From Gymnorhina tibicen (taxonomy: Eukaryota > Chordata > Aves > Passeriformes > Artamidae): a stretch of DNA of 64,000 nucleotides. Shown one piece after another: positions 10,096 to 21,960 of the stretch. The stretch covers positions 1,299,347 through 1,363,346 of the forward strand of contig VXAZ01009468.1 of NCBI GenBank assembly GCA_013399875.1, given 5' to 3'. The position numbers and the translations under genes are program-made. Under the pieces are notes generated by a model. The model saw nothing but the letters and a program-made list of their open reading frames with translations. It did not search any database and was not told the DNA's origin. How positions within the stretch are numbered: the stretch's first letter is position 1; the number at the start of each line of letters is the position of its first letter.

Positions 10096-13000
10096 CCAAG
10101 CCAGCAGCACCACTGTTCTTTCACTCTGAGCTTTCAGCAACAGAGAGGCATAAAGTGAATTTACTTCTGGATATGAGCAGATGCTGGAGGGGAGATTTGT
10201 TTTCCTGTTCTTTTTTTGCAGTCCCTGCCTAGCTCTGCTGGAGGCTGAGTAAGTGAGATAAAATGCTGAACCAAAGCTGCAACACCCACTGATGCAAATT
10301 GTTCTTGGCCAGTGCTCATGGCCACCTTTATTTTCTGCAGAGAAAGGAGCGTTTGGTGTTCAGATGCAAGAAACCCAGGAGTTTCCTTCAGAGCCTGATA
10401 ATTTCTCCCAGCCCAGCTTATGTGTAACAAGGGAGCAGCCAACCAAAAAGTGATTTTCTAAACTTTGTATACAGCCTGCCTCTCAGGAGAGCGTGGGGCA
10501 CTGTCCTGGCTTCACCCAGAGCTTGGTGGCCTGGTGAGGTTCAGTTGTTCTGATCAGCAAAACTCCTTCTTGCAGAACCAGCTACAAGGCCATCCCTATG
10601 GGATAATGCAATTCACTCCCTTTTATATTCTCAGCTTCATATTAAATTGCAACACAGACCCCATTGACAGACAAATTAGCCAAGTCAACATTTGAAGGAT
10701 TCTCACTGCTAAGGATCTGTGGTCCATGAAGGCAAACCTAAAGACTTCAGGCTATACAAAACACTGCAGATGAGGAACCCAGCTGTTGATACAGCTGGCA
10801 TCAATAAGCATTTCTAACGCAGAGTCCAAAAAGATCTGTGTATAAAGTGCACTGCTGCAGAGACATCATGCAGAAGTCAAGGGCTGTGCTGTTTACCTAA
10901 CACACTGAAATCTCCCTCAGTCCTCCTCACAGTACAGACAGCTCAGCCTACTGGGACTGAAGAGTCTGCAAATGCACACTTGTTAGCACACAAGATTCCC
11001 TCCAGCAGGGACAACGCTGTGGGATTGCAGCCACATGGAGGGGAACAGCCACACGGGGGAGCAGACAATGATGGTAAAAGCAGACCTACCACAGGCAGGA
11101 AGGCAGGAGCAGATCCAGGGCACTAACTTAAGGATATGTGAATATTCAGTGCATAAGGTAAAAAGAAGGGGTTTGAGCTTTCTCAGAAAACATGTCTCAC
11201 ATGTGTTCAGGGCAATGAATGCAGTGTGTGAGCAGGGGGGCTGTAAGTCCATTCCTCCTCAACTGAGTCTGGGGCTCCACCACAGCCATCAGGCACCTCC
11301 AGGGAAGGGATCAGTGGTGCCCCAGGACTCTGTCCAAATACTTCAACTTCATGCATGGCTGAGGTGCTGAAGAAATACTGGGTAATGCCTTGCAAAAATG
11401 AGCTTGGCTAGGCTGGACTGAATTACAGACCCAAGGAATGGAGTGAGGCAGACTAAGAAAGCAATCAGCTCCTTTGGGTAGAAACCAAAGAAAGACAGAG
11501 ATGTGCCGATCCAAAGGGCAAGGTAAGAGCACAGTCAAAATCCAGAGAAGTAAGGGAGAGAGCTGGAATCCAAGGAACCAGCTTGTAAAGTCAGGTGGCA
11601 GCTGTGGCAAAGTTGAGAGGAAAAGGTCAAGTCTCAAACAAGGCTGGAAAAGGCAGACCTTGGATGCTGGATTCCAGGGTAATTCAGTGCCTGGGGCAAA
11701 ACAGTCTTAGGCACATAAGTTGAAAGCAACACTGCGCCAACAGCTATTTTAGGCAGTGGATGCTGGAAAGCCTTTCTCCTCTGAGCTGCTGCTTTTGAGT
11801 GCTTGCTCCTGTTTGACCTGCTCCCACCTGGGACCAGTGAGGCTGTGATACACTCTAAGACTGAATCAGGCCCAGCAACATTTACCCGTTCAGTACAGAC
11901 AAGGGATTTTTGAGGACTGATTAGCAAATATTTGCACAGAGCTTTAAATATGTCAAGGGCTTGGTTTAACTAGGCTTTACACTGCTGTACAGGGATGTGC
12001 AGGTAAAAAAAGGAAGAGTCAGAACATGTTGTCAAACAGGGACTTAGCTGGCTGGATTTCAGAGCTGGACCAGCTTTGTAGGAAGTGTTTACAATTAAGC
12101 TGAAATGTGTGCTAAAGACCTCACTGTCCAGATCACAAAGCAGGTTTGCTGCACCTTTGGGAATGGCCAAAGCTTTTTGGGGGCTGCAGAACTTAGATAC
12201 AGTGAGTCTGGTTCAGAAGTGATGTTGGAGGAGCTGTACCAGGACTTTCTGGTCTCTGTAACATGAACACCAACCCCACACAAGCTGCTGCAAACTGGTA
12301 CCCAGCAATGTCCCAAGCACACATGGGTGTAAAGGAGCTCTAATTGCTCATGGTTATATAGTATTTAAGAAGATAAGCAGAAAGAGCCATAAGAAAGTTT
12401 CAGGGATGTTTACCACCCTTGTACTGGCCAGACTGGACCTTCTCAGCTCTCACTGAAAGCCTGGTTTCTCCTACCTTTATTTGTTCCCTGCTTCCACAGC
12501 CTCATTCAGCATTGTTCTGAGGGGATCCCCTCCTCACTGCTTCCTCCTGAGGCAAACAGCCCTCTCAAGGCCTCGCTCAGCCCCACAGGAGGGCCCGTGA
12601 GGGCATGCCCCTCCCTTCCCTGGGGACTTCCTTCAGCTGTTACCTGCACAGGTCTGAGTTACACCTCATCCTCCTGCTCCACCATCATCAAACCAACAAT
12701 GGATGATGCTGAACAGGATGGGAATCCCTCAGGCAGAAATTGTCCCAGCTAATGTTAGAGAATTAATTACCCTTCACCTTCCATGAAAATGAGGAACCCC
12801 TTACTGCCCACTCATAACTGGGAAAGTGGGATAGGTTCAATGATAAAGAGCAATGTCTGTATCTTAAAACAGAAATTATCACAATAAAAGAGGCAGTGGT
12901 TGTTTTCCAGGATGGTACATGCATTTCCCTTGCCCTTGTGCACTGGCCCACTACACCCCCATGGCACGGCTCCATACGGATGCTGCAGCTCCAGCTGTGG

Positions 13001-15210
13001 GGAGCAGAGAGTGCTGGGACACAGCACAGCAATTTTGGGCTTTTAAAAGCATCTTGTCTTGTCTTTTTCTGTGGCAAAGTCAAGTACCTGACCCAGAGGC
13101 CCTGCTGTCTGTCTCCATGCTGACAAACCCTCCTGAAACAACCTGAACTTCAAAGTTTGGTGGGAGCCAAATTACTTCCCCAGTGCTTCCCAGAGGGACT
13201 AGATTAGTTAAGAGGAGAGACATCAGCACTGTCATCAAAGGGCACAGAGTATCTCACAGGGGACCCCTTTAGCAGGGAAAGAGAGAGGGAAATGTGGGAA
13301 TTTCTGTCTGGGCTGAATATCCACTTCATCCCTCTGTCATCAGAGGGAAGAAGGGGCAGGGGAGACAGAAACAAAGCTGGTAATTAGCTTGCTTGGGTAT
13401 CCCAAGATGATTGCCGTTCAAAGTGTTTGGTCAAGACCTTGGTACACGCTTTCTCACAGCACCAGACAGCACAAAAGAGGACGAATGAGTGAGAAAGCAA
13501 GCAAACTGGAGAGTATGTCTCATTGTTCATTAAGTGTCTGGTGCTTAGAGCAGCAATTTCTCCAACTGCCTCTGGATGGAAGAGGCATCTGTGAGCATTA
13601 GGAGAGAATCCTGTAGGTAGCATCTTAATGAAGCCAACACACTGCACCAAGGAAAAAGAACAAGGAGGAGAAGAAAATTAAAAGAAGGAATTAAGATTAG
13701 TGTCTCACTTGCAAGGCTAGAAACTGGACCAAAAAGCCCAGCAGAGCTAGCTGGGCTAGGGCTCCACTTCCATGGAAGAAAGCTGATAGGAGATATCTGG
13801 CTAGCAATGAAACCAGCTTCCTTAGAAATCAGAGGAAAGCTGTTCTACCTCTCCCCTACCCCTGCAAAAAAAAAAAACAAACAAAAAAAAACCCAACCAG
13901 GCTGTGCTCTTGGCTTTGTTGCTGGAGGTAGATGTTCTCAGTAGAGTATAAGGGGATCATCCTGCATTCCCTCTGTGTGGTGGCAGCTCTGTGCTCTGCC
14001 CGCCACTGTGAATTCAGTGTTCAGGGAGAACCTGCCCACAGCACTGCTCTCCATGGATGTCAGGGGCCTGCCTGGGAGCTGGTGTCAATCCCTCAAGGAA
14101 AGTCATGTGCTATCATGGGCTGGGTCCTGGCTGCTCTGCTCTGAATTACATCAGGTTTTTGAGAGTCTTGACAGGTGGCAGAAGGTACAGTCCCCTACCC
14201 AGGGACAGCAAAAGCCATCACCACTCCTCCACTGGCTCAAGGAGTCATTGCATTAAGTTTTTAGAGGTGGATGCACAAAGGCATTGACCTACCTGACTCC
14301 CACATAGGTGCTGAGCACCTGTGCAGATCAGTGGAAATTCTGGACATCATCACCCTCACGAGGCACTGCCCTGACTGCTTGTGCCAGTTCATGGCCTCGG
14401 TTGCCCCACGGTGCATTGGAAGGGGGCACAGCTCCCTGCTCCTCTTCAGTCTGGGTAATTGCGTGCTACCACAGGGCAGGATTAAATGTACATGTGGAGA
14501 TATTGTTACTCCGTTCTTCCCAGACCCGATCTGGGTAGGAAATCTGAGTGCTGAGCCAGTTGTGAATTCTCTCCTACGCTGCCTGGCAGAGAGCAGGAGC
14601 TGATGTCAAGTAAACAGAGAGAGGATGTCTGTAAATTAAGGGAATTCTGAGAAATGTTTTAATACAGAATAGCAGAAATTGCCTTCTCCTTCATAAACCA
14701 TCCTAAGATGCGTAGCTCACAATGTGTGATAGAGACAGGTACAAATGCCTCCGTGCACTCCAGTTTATAAGTGGCTCTGTAACAGGTGTTATCATTTTGT
14801 CTGCTCAGTATTTTAACATCATTCATTTGTGCCATTGCAACGTGGCACAACAACGCATCTTAGAATAATTTACTGTGAAGAAGCAATTGCTATGAATCAC
14901 ATCATATTGTCATTATGAATAAAGTACATCCACACGCTGTGCCTTCAAGGAAAGTGTGGAAGAGACGTGCTCACCATTCAGCTTCTCACAGGCCCGCATT
15001 TGCTTTTCTCCTTTCATTTCAGTTGTTCTCAATCTGCCCCTGCACAAATAATCACATCCCAAGGCTCAAAGAGGATTTTTTGCCTCCCTTTTATTCTTTT
15101 TTTTTCTTTGTTTACCAGTCACAGAGTCTGTCTGACCATGACTTGTGGGCTTTCTGGAACAAAGAGTACAGCTGCTGGTGCTTGTAGATGGATGCTTTCG
15201 TGACTGACTT
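10096..15210. other. Non-coding unique sequence
   Basis: No gene is recognised in this 5-kb stretch. Frames up to about 111 codons occur (11035-11370 +, 11311-11637 -, 14271-14603 +), but overlapping frames in other phases and on the other strand cover the same bases, and no domain is visible. Small structures are a perfect 14-bp palindrome GAGGGGATCCCCTC at 12519-12532 and an A-rich run with single C interruptions at 13866-13891. The interval 14880-14935 contains several TAAT/ATTA words. Confidence 0.55.
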
Positions 15211-15330
15211 AAACAGAATCACAGAAAAAGTCAGGTTAGATGGGATTTCTGGAGGTTGCCTTTACCACCTTTCCTCAAAGCAGAGATAACCTCTTTGCTA
15301 CCAACTTTCTAGTATATCAGCCTGAGAAAT
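15211..15330 (-). mobile_element. Old CR1 LINE 3'-tail fragment, reverse orientation
   Basis: AACAGAATCACAGAAAAAGTC at the left edge, then GGTTAGATGGGATTTCTGGAGGT, then CTCAAAGCAGAG, match in order the reverse complement of the CR1 3' region (GAATCACAGAATC, GGTTGGAAGGGACCTCTGGAGGTC, CTGCTCAAAGCAGG). CR1 is the dominant bird LINE and is normally 5'-truncated, as here. Divergence is clearly higher than in the copy at 48138, so this is an older insertion. The right boundary is uncertain because similarity fades after about 15300. Confidence 0.6.
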
Positions 15331-18121
15331 TGAAACCTGCAGGGACTTGGGAAAGATGAGAAGTGGAAGGAAAATCAGAAGAGCCCTTCATGCTCGGACA
15401 CATGAAGGTCAAGGCACAGTCCGTAAGTTTGGGTATGCTGATCCTGTCTCTGCCTGCTTCACAATGATAGAGAATGTGTATTTACTGATTGATTAATTAA
15501 TGAATTAATTAATTTATAGAGTGCCAAACCAAGGAATGCTGATCTCACCCAGAGTAAGAATATGACCTTGAGACTGCCAGAGCCTCAACTTTCAAGACAC
15601 AGCCTTCTCTTCCTTCAGAGTGCACTCAGATGTCTCAGTGCTCGACTTTTAGTCAGAAAACAAATGTTTTGTCCCAGTTCCATTTCTGAAACTCATCCCC
15701 ATAGTTTGAGTTTTCTCTGTCACAATTGGAGAAAAAAAGCACCAAACAGAAAGCAAAAGACAATTTTAAAACTTCAGAAGCTGACACAAAACAAAATTGC
15801 TATTTTCTCCTCCAGTTTCACTTTCTTAAGTCATTGTTCTGAAAGATCATCCTGATATTTTTTATTTCTCTTCCCCCTTTCTATTTCATTTTCAATCTGG
15901 TCTCTCTCTCTGTGACAATTCTGCCTGGCTGCTATCCAACAGGCCTGTCCAGTTTCTTCTTGTACAAGCATATAACACAAAAGAATACAAAGAAGACTGG
16001 AAATGCAATTATAAAACTGTCTCTTCCACCCAGGCACAGATTTTTTAGACAGCAACCTCCCTTTCAGCACAGTTGGAAGGAAAAAAAATGTAACTAAAGC
16101 CCTTCTGAGCAATGTCATTATTTATTCTGGATGAAATGTCCTGCAGGAAACTTTAATTAGACCACATGTATGATAAACTAACAGAGCAGGCTGAAGGGAA
16201 AAAAATAAACAAATAAAAAGGGTAATGGTGCAATTACCTATATTCCTTAAAGCCGTAACTCTTTGAGGTGAGCCCAGTTTATTCAGAGTTCAGGAGCTGA
16301 AAATGAGACTTGCACATTGAGGTTGAAAGTGACACACACACACAGTTGTCACTGAAACAGCTTTTCACTGGATATTTGGGCTTTTGAACTAAAAGAAAAT
16401 ACTGTAAAATACCTCATTAAGAACAAGAATTGTCTGGGAAAGCAAAATTCTGGGTCCTTCACTTAGCACAAGAAAAGATTTAGAATTATGGGAATAGAAA
16501 TCTTCCTGTCAGAACTGCTGTGAAATAAGAGTTACATGACTCTGTGCATGTGTGTGTTTGTGCATATCAATACATGGACAGGCATATGTGTATTTGTACA
16601 ATGGAGTATTTATTTTATGAAAAAACTTTTTCAACTATCAGCTAAATTGTTTAATTGCAGAAAAGTAGGCAAAAAGCTTTGTCATAAGATCAGCACTGTC
16701 TGAAAATACAGTATCAGCAATTAAAAGAAATAGCCAACCCACCAACTGCTGAGCAGCAATCTATAACCCATGCTGCAACATTCTGCTGATGCCTTGTGCA
16801 TCCTTCTCCAATACTCATAATAAAAAAAATATCATTTCAGACCTCAGGTGAATATCCCTCAAGTGTTCCCTTCTTAAATGGTAATATTTATAAGCAAATA
16901 TATGGCAAAAAATAGAAAATACTGAAGAAAAATGAAAACTCAGGAGGGGACTAAGAGGTGGGCTGGAATTTGCTGGACCTTGTTATTGATGGAGAGGACT
17001 GTGGAGTGCAGTTTTAATTATATACAGCATTTCCCATATTTCCCTGGGAAAAAATGGGTCTTTTCATTTGGCTCCTGCACTGCAAACAGAAGACAGCTGG
17101 AGGGCCAAAGCTCCTCTTCAGGTATTCAGCCACCTTTAAACATGAGGAGGGACTGGGGAGCTCTGCAGAGAGTCATGCTCTAGGCTGCAGCTCTTACCAG
17201 CACCATGCACGTGCCCTGCCAGGGGCCAGGAAATCCAGCAGCAAAAGCAGAGCTGAGTCTCCTGATCCCTGATCTCTTGGGGATCTGTTGTGGTGAGACT
17301 GCCATCCAGGCATCTTTCTAGCTAGTTGTCTTTCAGATGGAAAGAGGTAGGGCGATTGTCACTGGATTTTGAGCCATTGTTTGGGAGCAGAAGGCATTTG
17401 AGATCTCCACTGAAATACAACTGAGCTAATGCAGACTGATGCCAAACATGGTTGGGGCAATTGGATTTATAGACAGAGAAATATAAGCTTTTACTAAAGA
17501 CAAACTTCCACCATTGCTAATGTGGCAGTTTTCCATGAGTTACCTCTGGTTTTGATTGCTTTTTAGGCACTTAGGGAACAGCAGGTAAGAAACATAGCTG
17601 TTATTTCTTTCTTACTTGGCTCCTGAAGTTTAAATGGTCTGTGGGACCAGCACTGTCCAAAGCATGTGGAGGGGTTCAGATTTCAAGTGCTCTCAAAGAA
17701 CAGAAGTATCTGCACTTTGGATTCTGACTTCTGACCATCTGTCACATTTAATGTACTGGTAAAAATATTGCAGCCCCTTGACACCCCACATGTCCAGCCT
17801 TTCTTGCAAGCAACTTGTTGGAAACATATAATTTTGGGGATCCTATTTTGGTCTATACAGCTCTGGGTTTTGTCTCTCTTTCCATACAAGAATGGAAGAC
17901 AAAGTCCTCATCATTTCCAGATGGCTCAGGATAGCTTTGTGCACTTACAGCAGTGCCTTGGAGACACCTGGGCGTCTGCACCTCTGCATCCTGACATTCC
18001 TTTGTGTGCTGCACGGGAACCTTTGGCTTCATTTAACTGAGAGGCAGCAGCAGAGGAGAAGGACCCCAGGGAAGAAGGGTTTTGGGTTGCTTCAAATGTC
18101 CTGCAGTCCTTACTCAGCACA
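15331..18121. other. Non-coding unique sequence with a TTAA-rich tract
   Basis: A near-palindromic GATTAATTAATGAATTAATT tract sits at 15491-15510 and includes TAAT, two bases, ATTA at 15498-15507. It may be simple sequence or a paired-type homeodomain site. The interval 16140-16290 (TTTAATTAGACC, CAATTACC, GTAACTC, GTTTATTC) looks enhancer-like but has no independent support. Frames up to about 103 codons occur, with no recognisable product. Confidence 0.5.
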
Positions 18122-18122
18122 G

Positions 18123-18168
18123 CATCTGAGCCTGTGCTTAGGGATAGCACATCTAAGCCTGTGCTTGC
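18123..18168. repeat. Two-copy 27-bp tandem duplication
   Basis: CATCTGAGCCTGTGCTTAG at 18123 recurs 27 bases later as CATCTAAGCCTGTGCTTGC at 18150. The first 18 bases of each copy differ at two positions; the rest of the unit is less similar. This is a minor local duplication with no visible function. Confidence 0.6.
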
Positions 18169-18204
18169 GTGCTCCAAGCTTCACTGCCTTACCCAAGGTA
18201 TAAT

Positions 18205-18257
18205 CCTATCGGTTTAAGCATATGCTTATGAACTCTGCTGAATTCAGTCCTTGAACT
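18205..18257. repeat. Possible ancient amniote repeat remnant
   Basis: GGTTTAAGCATATGCTTATG followed by AACTCTGCTGAATTCAG resembles the TTAAGCATGTGCTTAA ... TTTGCTGAATC series that I associate with old interspersed repeats of reptiles and birds. The match is short and decayed, so the family is not named. A repeat-library search would settle it. Confidence 0.35.
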
Positions 18258-21200
18258 CACAAGCCTATTTCAGTGGAGAAAAGGCAAAGATCACCAGTGC
18301 TTTAGTAGAAGAAAGACAGGGCTTCCAGCCTTCATGCAAATATCCCAATTCAAAGAGTAAAAGGGAATTCAAAGAGAAGTTCAGAAAGGATCTGCTCTGT
18401 CAGCTGCGTTGGCTCCAGCTACGGTGTTTTTCAAAGTATACCATGAATGTGGTGTATTAAAACATAGTTAACATACAGGCACATTCACTGGATGTGTATG
18501 CAGTGTGCTTTCCTATTACACATGGATTTCTGTCTGTGATAAGCATAATGTGCACTGATGGAAGATGGCAAAACCTGAAGGGAGCCTGACTTATCAACCA
18601 CAAACCTCTGGAGGAATCAGAAGCTGAAATCAAAGGATAATAATATCTACACTTTTAAATGGACCCATCACATGCATTAAATCAGAGGCTGTGTCAATCT
18701 TGCTGCCATTGCCCTATGGCCCATCACATCTCACCTTCTCAGACACCTTTAGGGAGGGAAAGGAGGGAAGATACATCCCACAGGAAGGCTCTTGGGATGA
18801 CCCATGTGTTTGTGTGCAGCCTGGGGGCTCGGCAGTAGCTGGGGCTCACTGCACTTTGCACCCTCTGCAGAGGCACCATGTTCATGCATGTGGAGACACA
18901 CTCTGCCAGGAGGACCACCCAAATCCCAGCTCTCCTCTCCCTTCTGGGACGACTTTTGTCCGAGCCAGTCTTTACACCACCCTTGTGGAAATACAAGCAG
19001 TTAGACCGGCCTGTGTGCCAGCACCCCTTCTACACACAGCAGTCACAGGCACACCAGAGCAGGCACCATTCTGCACTGGTGCAATATTCCATGCTAATCC
19101 ACCTTGAGAGCACCTGAAAGGACTTAAATACCTGTACTATACAAGCACCCCACTGAGACAGTGGGAATAGGAATAGACCTGTAATTACCAAGTAAAGACA
19201 ATGAAATCACACGTACTCCCGCCACCTGCGGTTCTAAATGAGGAAAAGCGTTAGTTACACGGTTGTATTTCTATAGCATCTGAGGAGAAAAAACAGAGGG
19301 CGTAACGAGCTACCAGACTTGTGGTAAGCAGAATTAAAGTGCATTCACAATTTACCCCGATTTACCACTCCACGAGGAGGGACGTAGAGGGAAGCACAAT
19401 TAAAGTTTTGCACTTCCCTTTCATTTGGGGAACAAAGAACATGCCTGAGAGAACAATTTTGTGTTGCTTCACAGACCTCAGCCATTTGCCACCCCCATAT
19501 GGAAAGACGTACCATGGAGAGGGAAAAGGTGCACATCACAGTGGCTGGGAACTTTTGCCATGACATTGCAGAAGATCTGAATCTGGGTGGCTTGGGCTGA
19601 ATTTTAATCACCAGGTGCCTGCTTTGCCCTGTGGAAAGGGGGAGGTCACAGGACTGATAGCAGAGCTGCTGCTTGAAAGAGATCTACAGAAAATGTCCCT
19701 TTCTTCTTACATAGACTTAAGAAACCTTAAGGATATGAATATGAAAGTAGGATGGTGAAAGAAACATATTCCCCAAAGTAGGTTCCTCCATGAAGGCTCT
19801 CCTGAGGGGAAGACTGGGGTTTTTTAATGTCTTTTAATGCTCTATTTTCAGTACTTTTAAAAGAGTATTGGTTGTGAAAGTTTTTTCTTTGTTCACCTCT
19901 TTGATTACTACTGGTTTGGTGTTATGTGGTTGGGAGTCCTTTTGTGGCGGAAAGGTCTTTCCAGAGAGGATGTTGCTGCAGTGTTTGCTTTAGATGCTCA
20001 AAGTTTGCTTTCAGAAACACCATGCAGCCTTTTCACTGGGGACTCACACTGAGGTACAGCTAATTCAAAAGCTGTCAAATATGCATTTTTTTTATGGGGC
20101 AAAATCATAGTCCACATTATCTTACTCATTCTATCAACAGGGCTGTTCATTTGAAGCATCTTCTTGGGTCAGTGGATAAATATTTTAATTCTTTCCTCAG
20201 ATGGAGCAGGTTAGAAAGGACAATTTATAAATATATTCTTAAATAGACTTCTGAATGGAAACTTTTGTGGATTCAAAACTAATTTTCTGACACTAAAATT
20301 GTGCTTTGGCCTCATTCTAAGGCAAGAGCGTTAATCTCTTCTGGACAGACAGGCCCTTTGGAAATCATTCACTTAGAAGGAGAAGAAAAAAAGCACCCTG
20401 AAAGCCATTTTCTTTATTCACAGAAAACAGAATGTCATGGAGAAAATGATGAGCAAGTGTGTGTGTAATCATGTATTTATTTATCTGAATCCCACACTGC
20501 AAATTTTGTAGGTACAGAAGATGATGAGAAAGATAAGGTACTGAAGTGATTGTTTAAACTGAAATTGAGTCTCACCCACTGCAGAGTTTGAATTAAACAA
20601 AAATAACCCAAAGCAGAAATGTAATAACCTTAAGTGAGCCACTTTTTAAGCAGCTTATACATAATGGAATTCTCCCAGCTTTTTACAAATGTTCCACATA
20701 TGTTCAGATAATCATCGAACTGATGGGCTTTCCTCGCAGATGCCTGAAAATAAATGCTGATCTCAAAACCTGAGTGTGGCTTCTTTCCTTCCCCTGTACA
20801 TCCAGCTGCCACACATTGTTCTTTATCCAAGTATCTAAGTGCTTTCAGTAGACCAGAGCATCCTGGTTTTATAGATATATAAATATGTTTTATAGGCACT
20901 ATAGGGATTTCTATGCTACAATACACTAATGGCTCACCCAAGCAAGGTACTATGGCCATAACAGTGATCGGTGCTGGATGTTTCAGTGCGCAGAAAGGCT
21001 CCAGTGTCTCTCTGAACTAGGTAACCTATAAATTGTGTAACATTACTAGTGCTGACTCCTTATTATTTTCTTCTGGTGAGTGCCACTGTAGAGATAATAT
21101 GCCAAAAAAAAAAATTCTTAATTGTTAAGTACCATTTTCAGATTCAGAGACATGGAGTAAAAGCAAATAGCAACCTAGGAAAAAAAGAATAGGAAGATAA

Positions 21201-21330
21201 GGAGAAAGGCTGTAACAAGGAAATTGTTATGAGGCAGAAGTATAAATCCTGTTACAGATGGGTCTGAAAACAGGGCTCCAGGCGAATCTGGTCTGCGCAG
21301 GCACCAAGGACATTTAGATTTGGATTTAGT
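18258..21330. other. Non-coding unique sequence
   Basis: Frames at 18691-19117 on both strands reach 138 codons and lie in a moderately GC-rich patch, which is why they stay open. No domain or splice structure supports them. From 20410 to 20990 the sequence is AT-rich and otherwise featureless. No gene, RNA gene or named repeat is recognised. Confidence 0.55.
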
Positions 21331-21420
21331 AAGGTGGACTGTACCTATCATCTCATTAGCCTATTAATACAATTATAGCAGAACTGTCTTGATTAGCCTA
21401 TCCCTGAAAAAAAAGCAGGA
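21331..21420. promoter_or_regulatory. Short AT-rich motif block (possible conserved element)
   Basis: CTCATTAGCCTATTAATACAATTATAG and GATTAGCCTATCC give four homeodomain-type TAAT/ATTA cores plus a GATTA element (OTX/PITX-like by general knowledge) within about 70 bp. Both flanks are less AT-rich. The motifs are seen; their function is inferred only. Confidence 0.2.
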
Positions 21421-21531
21421 ACAACTCATTTTCTTTAGATCCTCTGTTCATCTGAGAGGCACAGGAAACACCTGGATCTAGATGGCAGCACTGGGGACAT
21501 TGCTGAGAAGAGATTTAGGCCAGGTGGGCGG

Positions 21532-21546
21532 CAGCAGCAGCAGCAG
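21532..21546. repeat. Short (CAG)5 run
   Basis: Five uninterrupted CAG units follow GGTGGGCGG. There is no open frame of note across it, so it is not a coding polyglutamine tract. It is listed only as a small simple repeat. Confidence 0.8.
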
Positions 21547-21779
21547 ATCTTAGAAATGTGCTCCTCCATGATCTGTTATTAAACTTTTTCCAAGCAGTGC
21601 CGAGCTGCTCCTTCAGCTGAACTCACTGCATTCTCAGCTTCGAGTCTCATGTGCAGCACAGCAGCCAGCAAGTGACAGAAGGCAAACGTGCTGCCTGTGC
21701 TGATGCAGCCTCTTTCTATCAAAGGGAAAAGTGCCTGGACTTGAAAGAGACTCCCTGTGACTGAGTAGCACAGTGTCGG

Positions 21780-21960
21780 TTCCTCTAATGAATGTCAATC
21801 TGGAGCGTGCGATGGGTAATTAGTGACTTTGATACCTGTGGGGAGCAGGTCATGATTTTCCTGTCAGGAGCTTCAGTGCAGGAGACACATCATTACTCCA
21901 CTCAGAGCTGATTATTAGCATACCTGCTCAGTGCAATTTCATATTGCTTTTGGGGAGAAA
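21780..21960. promoter_or_regulatory. Enhancer-like block with octamer-like and homeodomain motifs
   Basis: The block holds TCTAATGAATG, GGGTAATTAGTGAC, CATCATTACTCC, GATTATTAGCATACC and CAATTTCATATTGC. ATTAGCAT at 21914-21921 is one base from the POU octamer core ATTTGCAT, and a similar ATGCTAAT occurs at 23983-23990. Mixed POU, homeodomain and other motifs without reading frames are typical of vertebrate conserved non-coding elements. This reading is inference, with no conservation data. Confidence 0.25.

Noticed and set aside
13866..13891. A-rich run considered as the poly(A) tail of a retrocopy or SINE
   Set aside because: No recognisable gene or SINE body lies upstream and no target-site duplication was seen.
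17567..17584. 18-nt interval between GCTTTTTAG and CAG|GTAAGA
   Set aside because: Too short for a usual exon and no supporting context.
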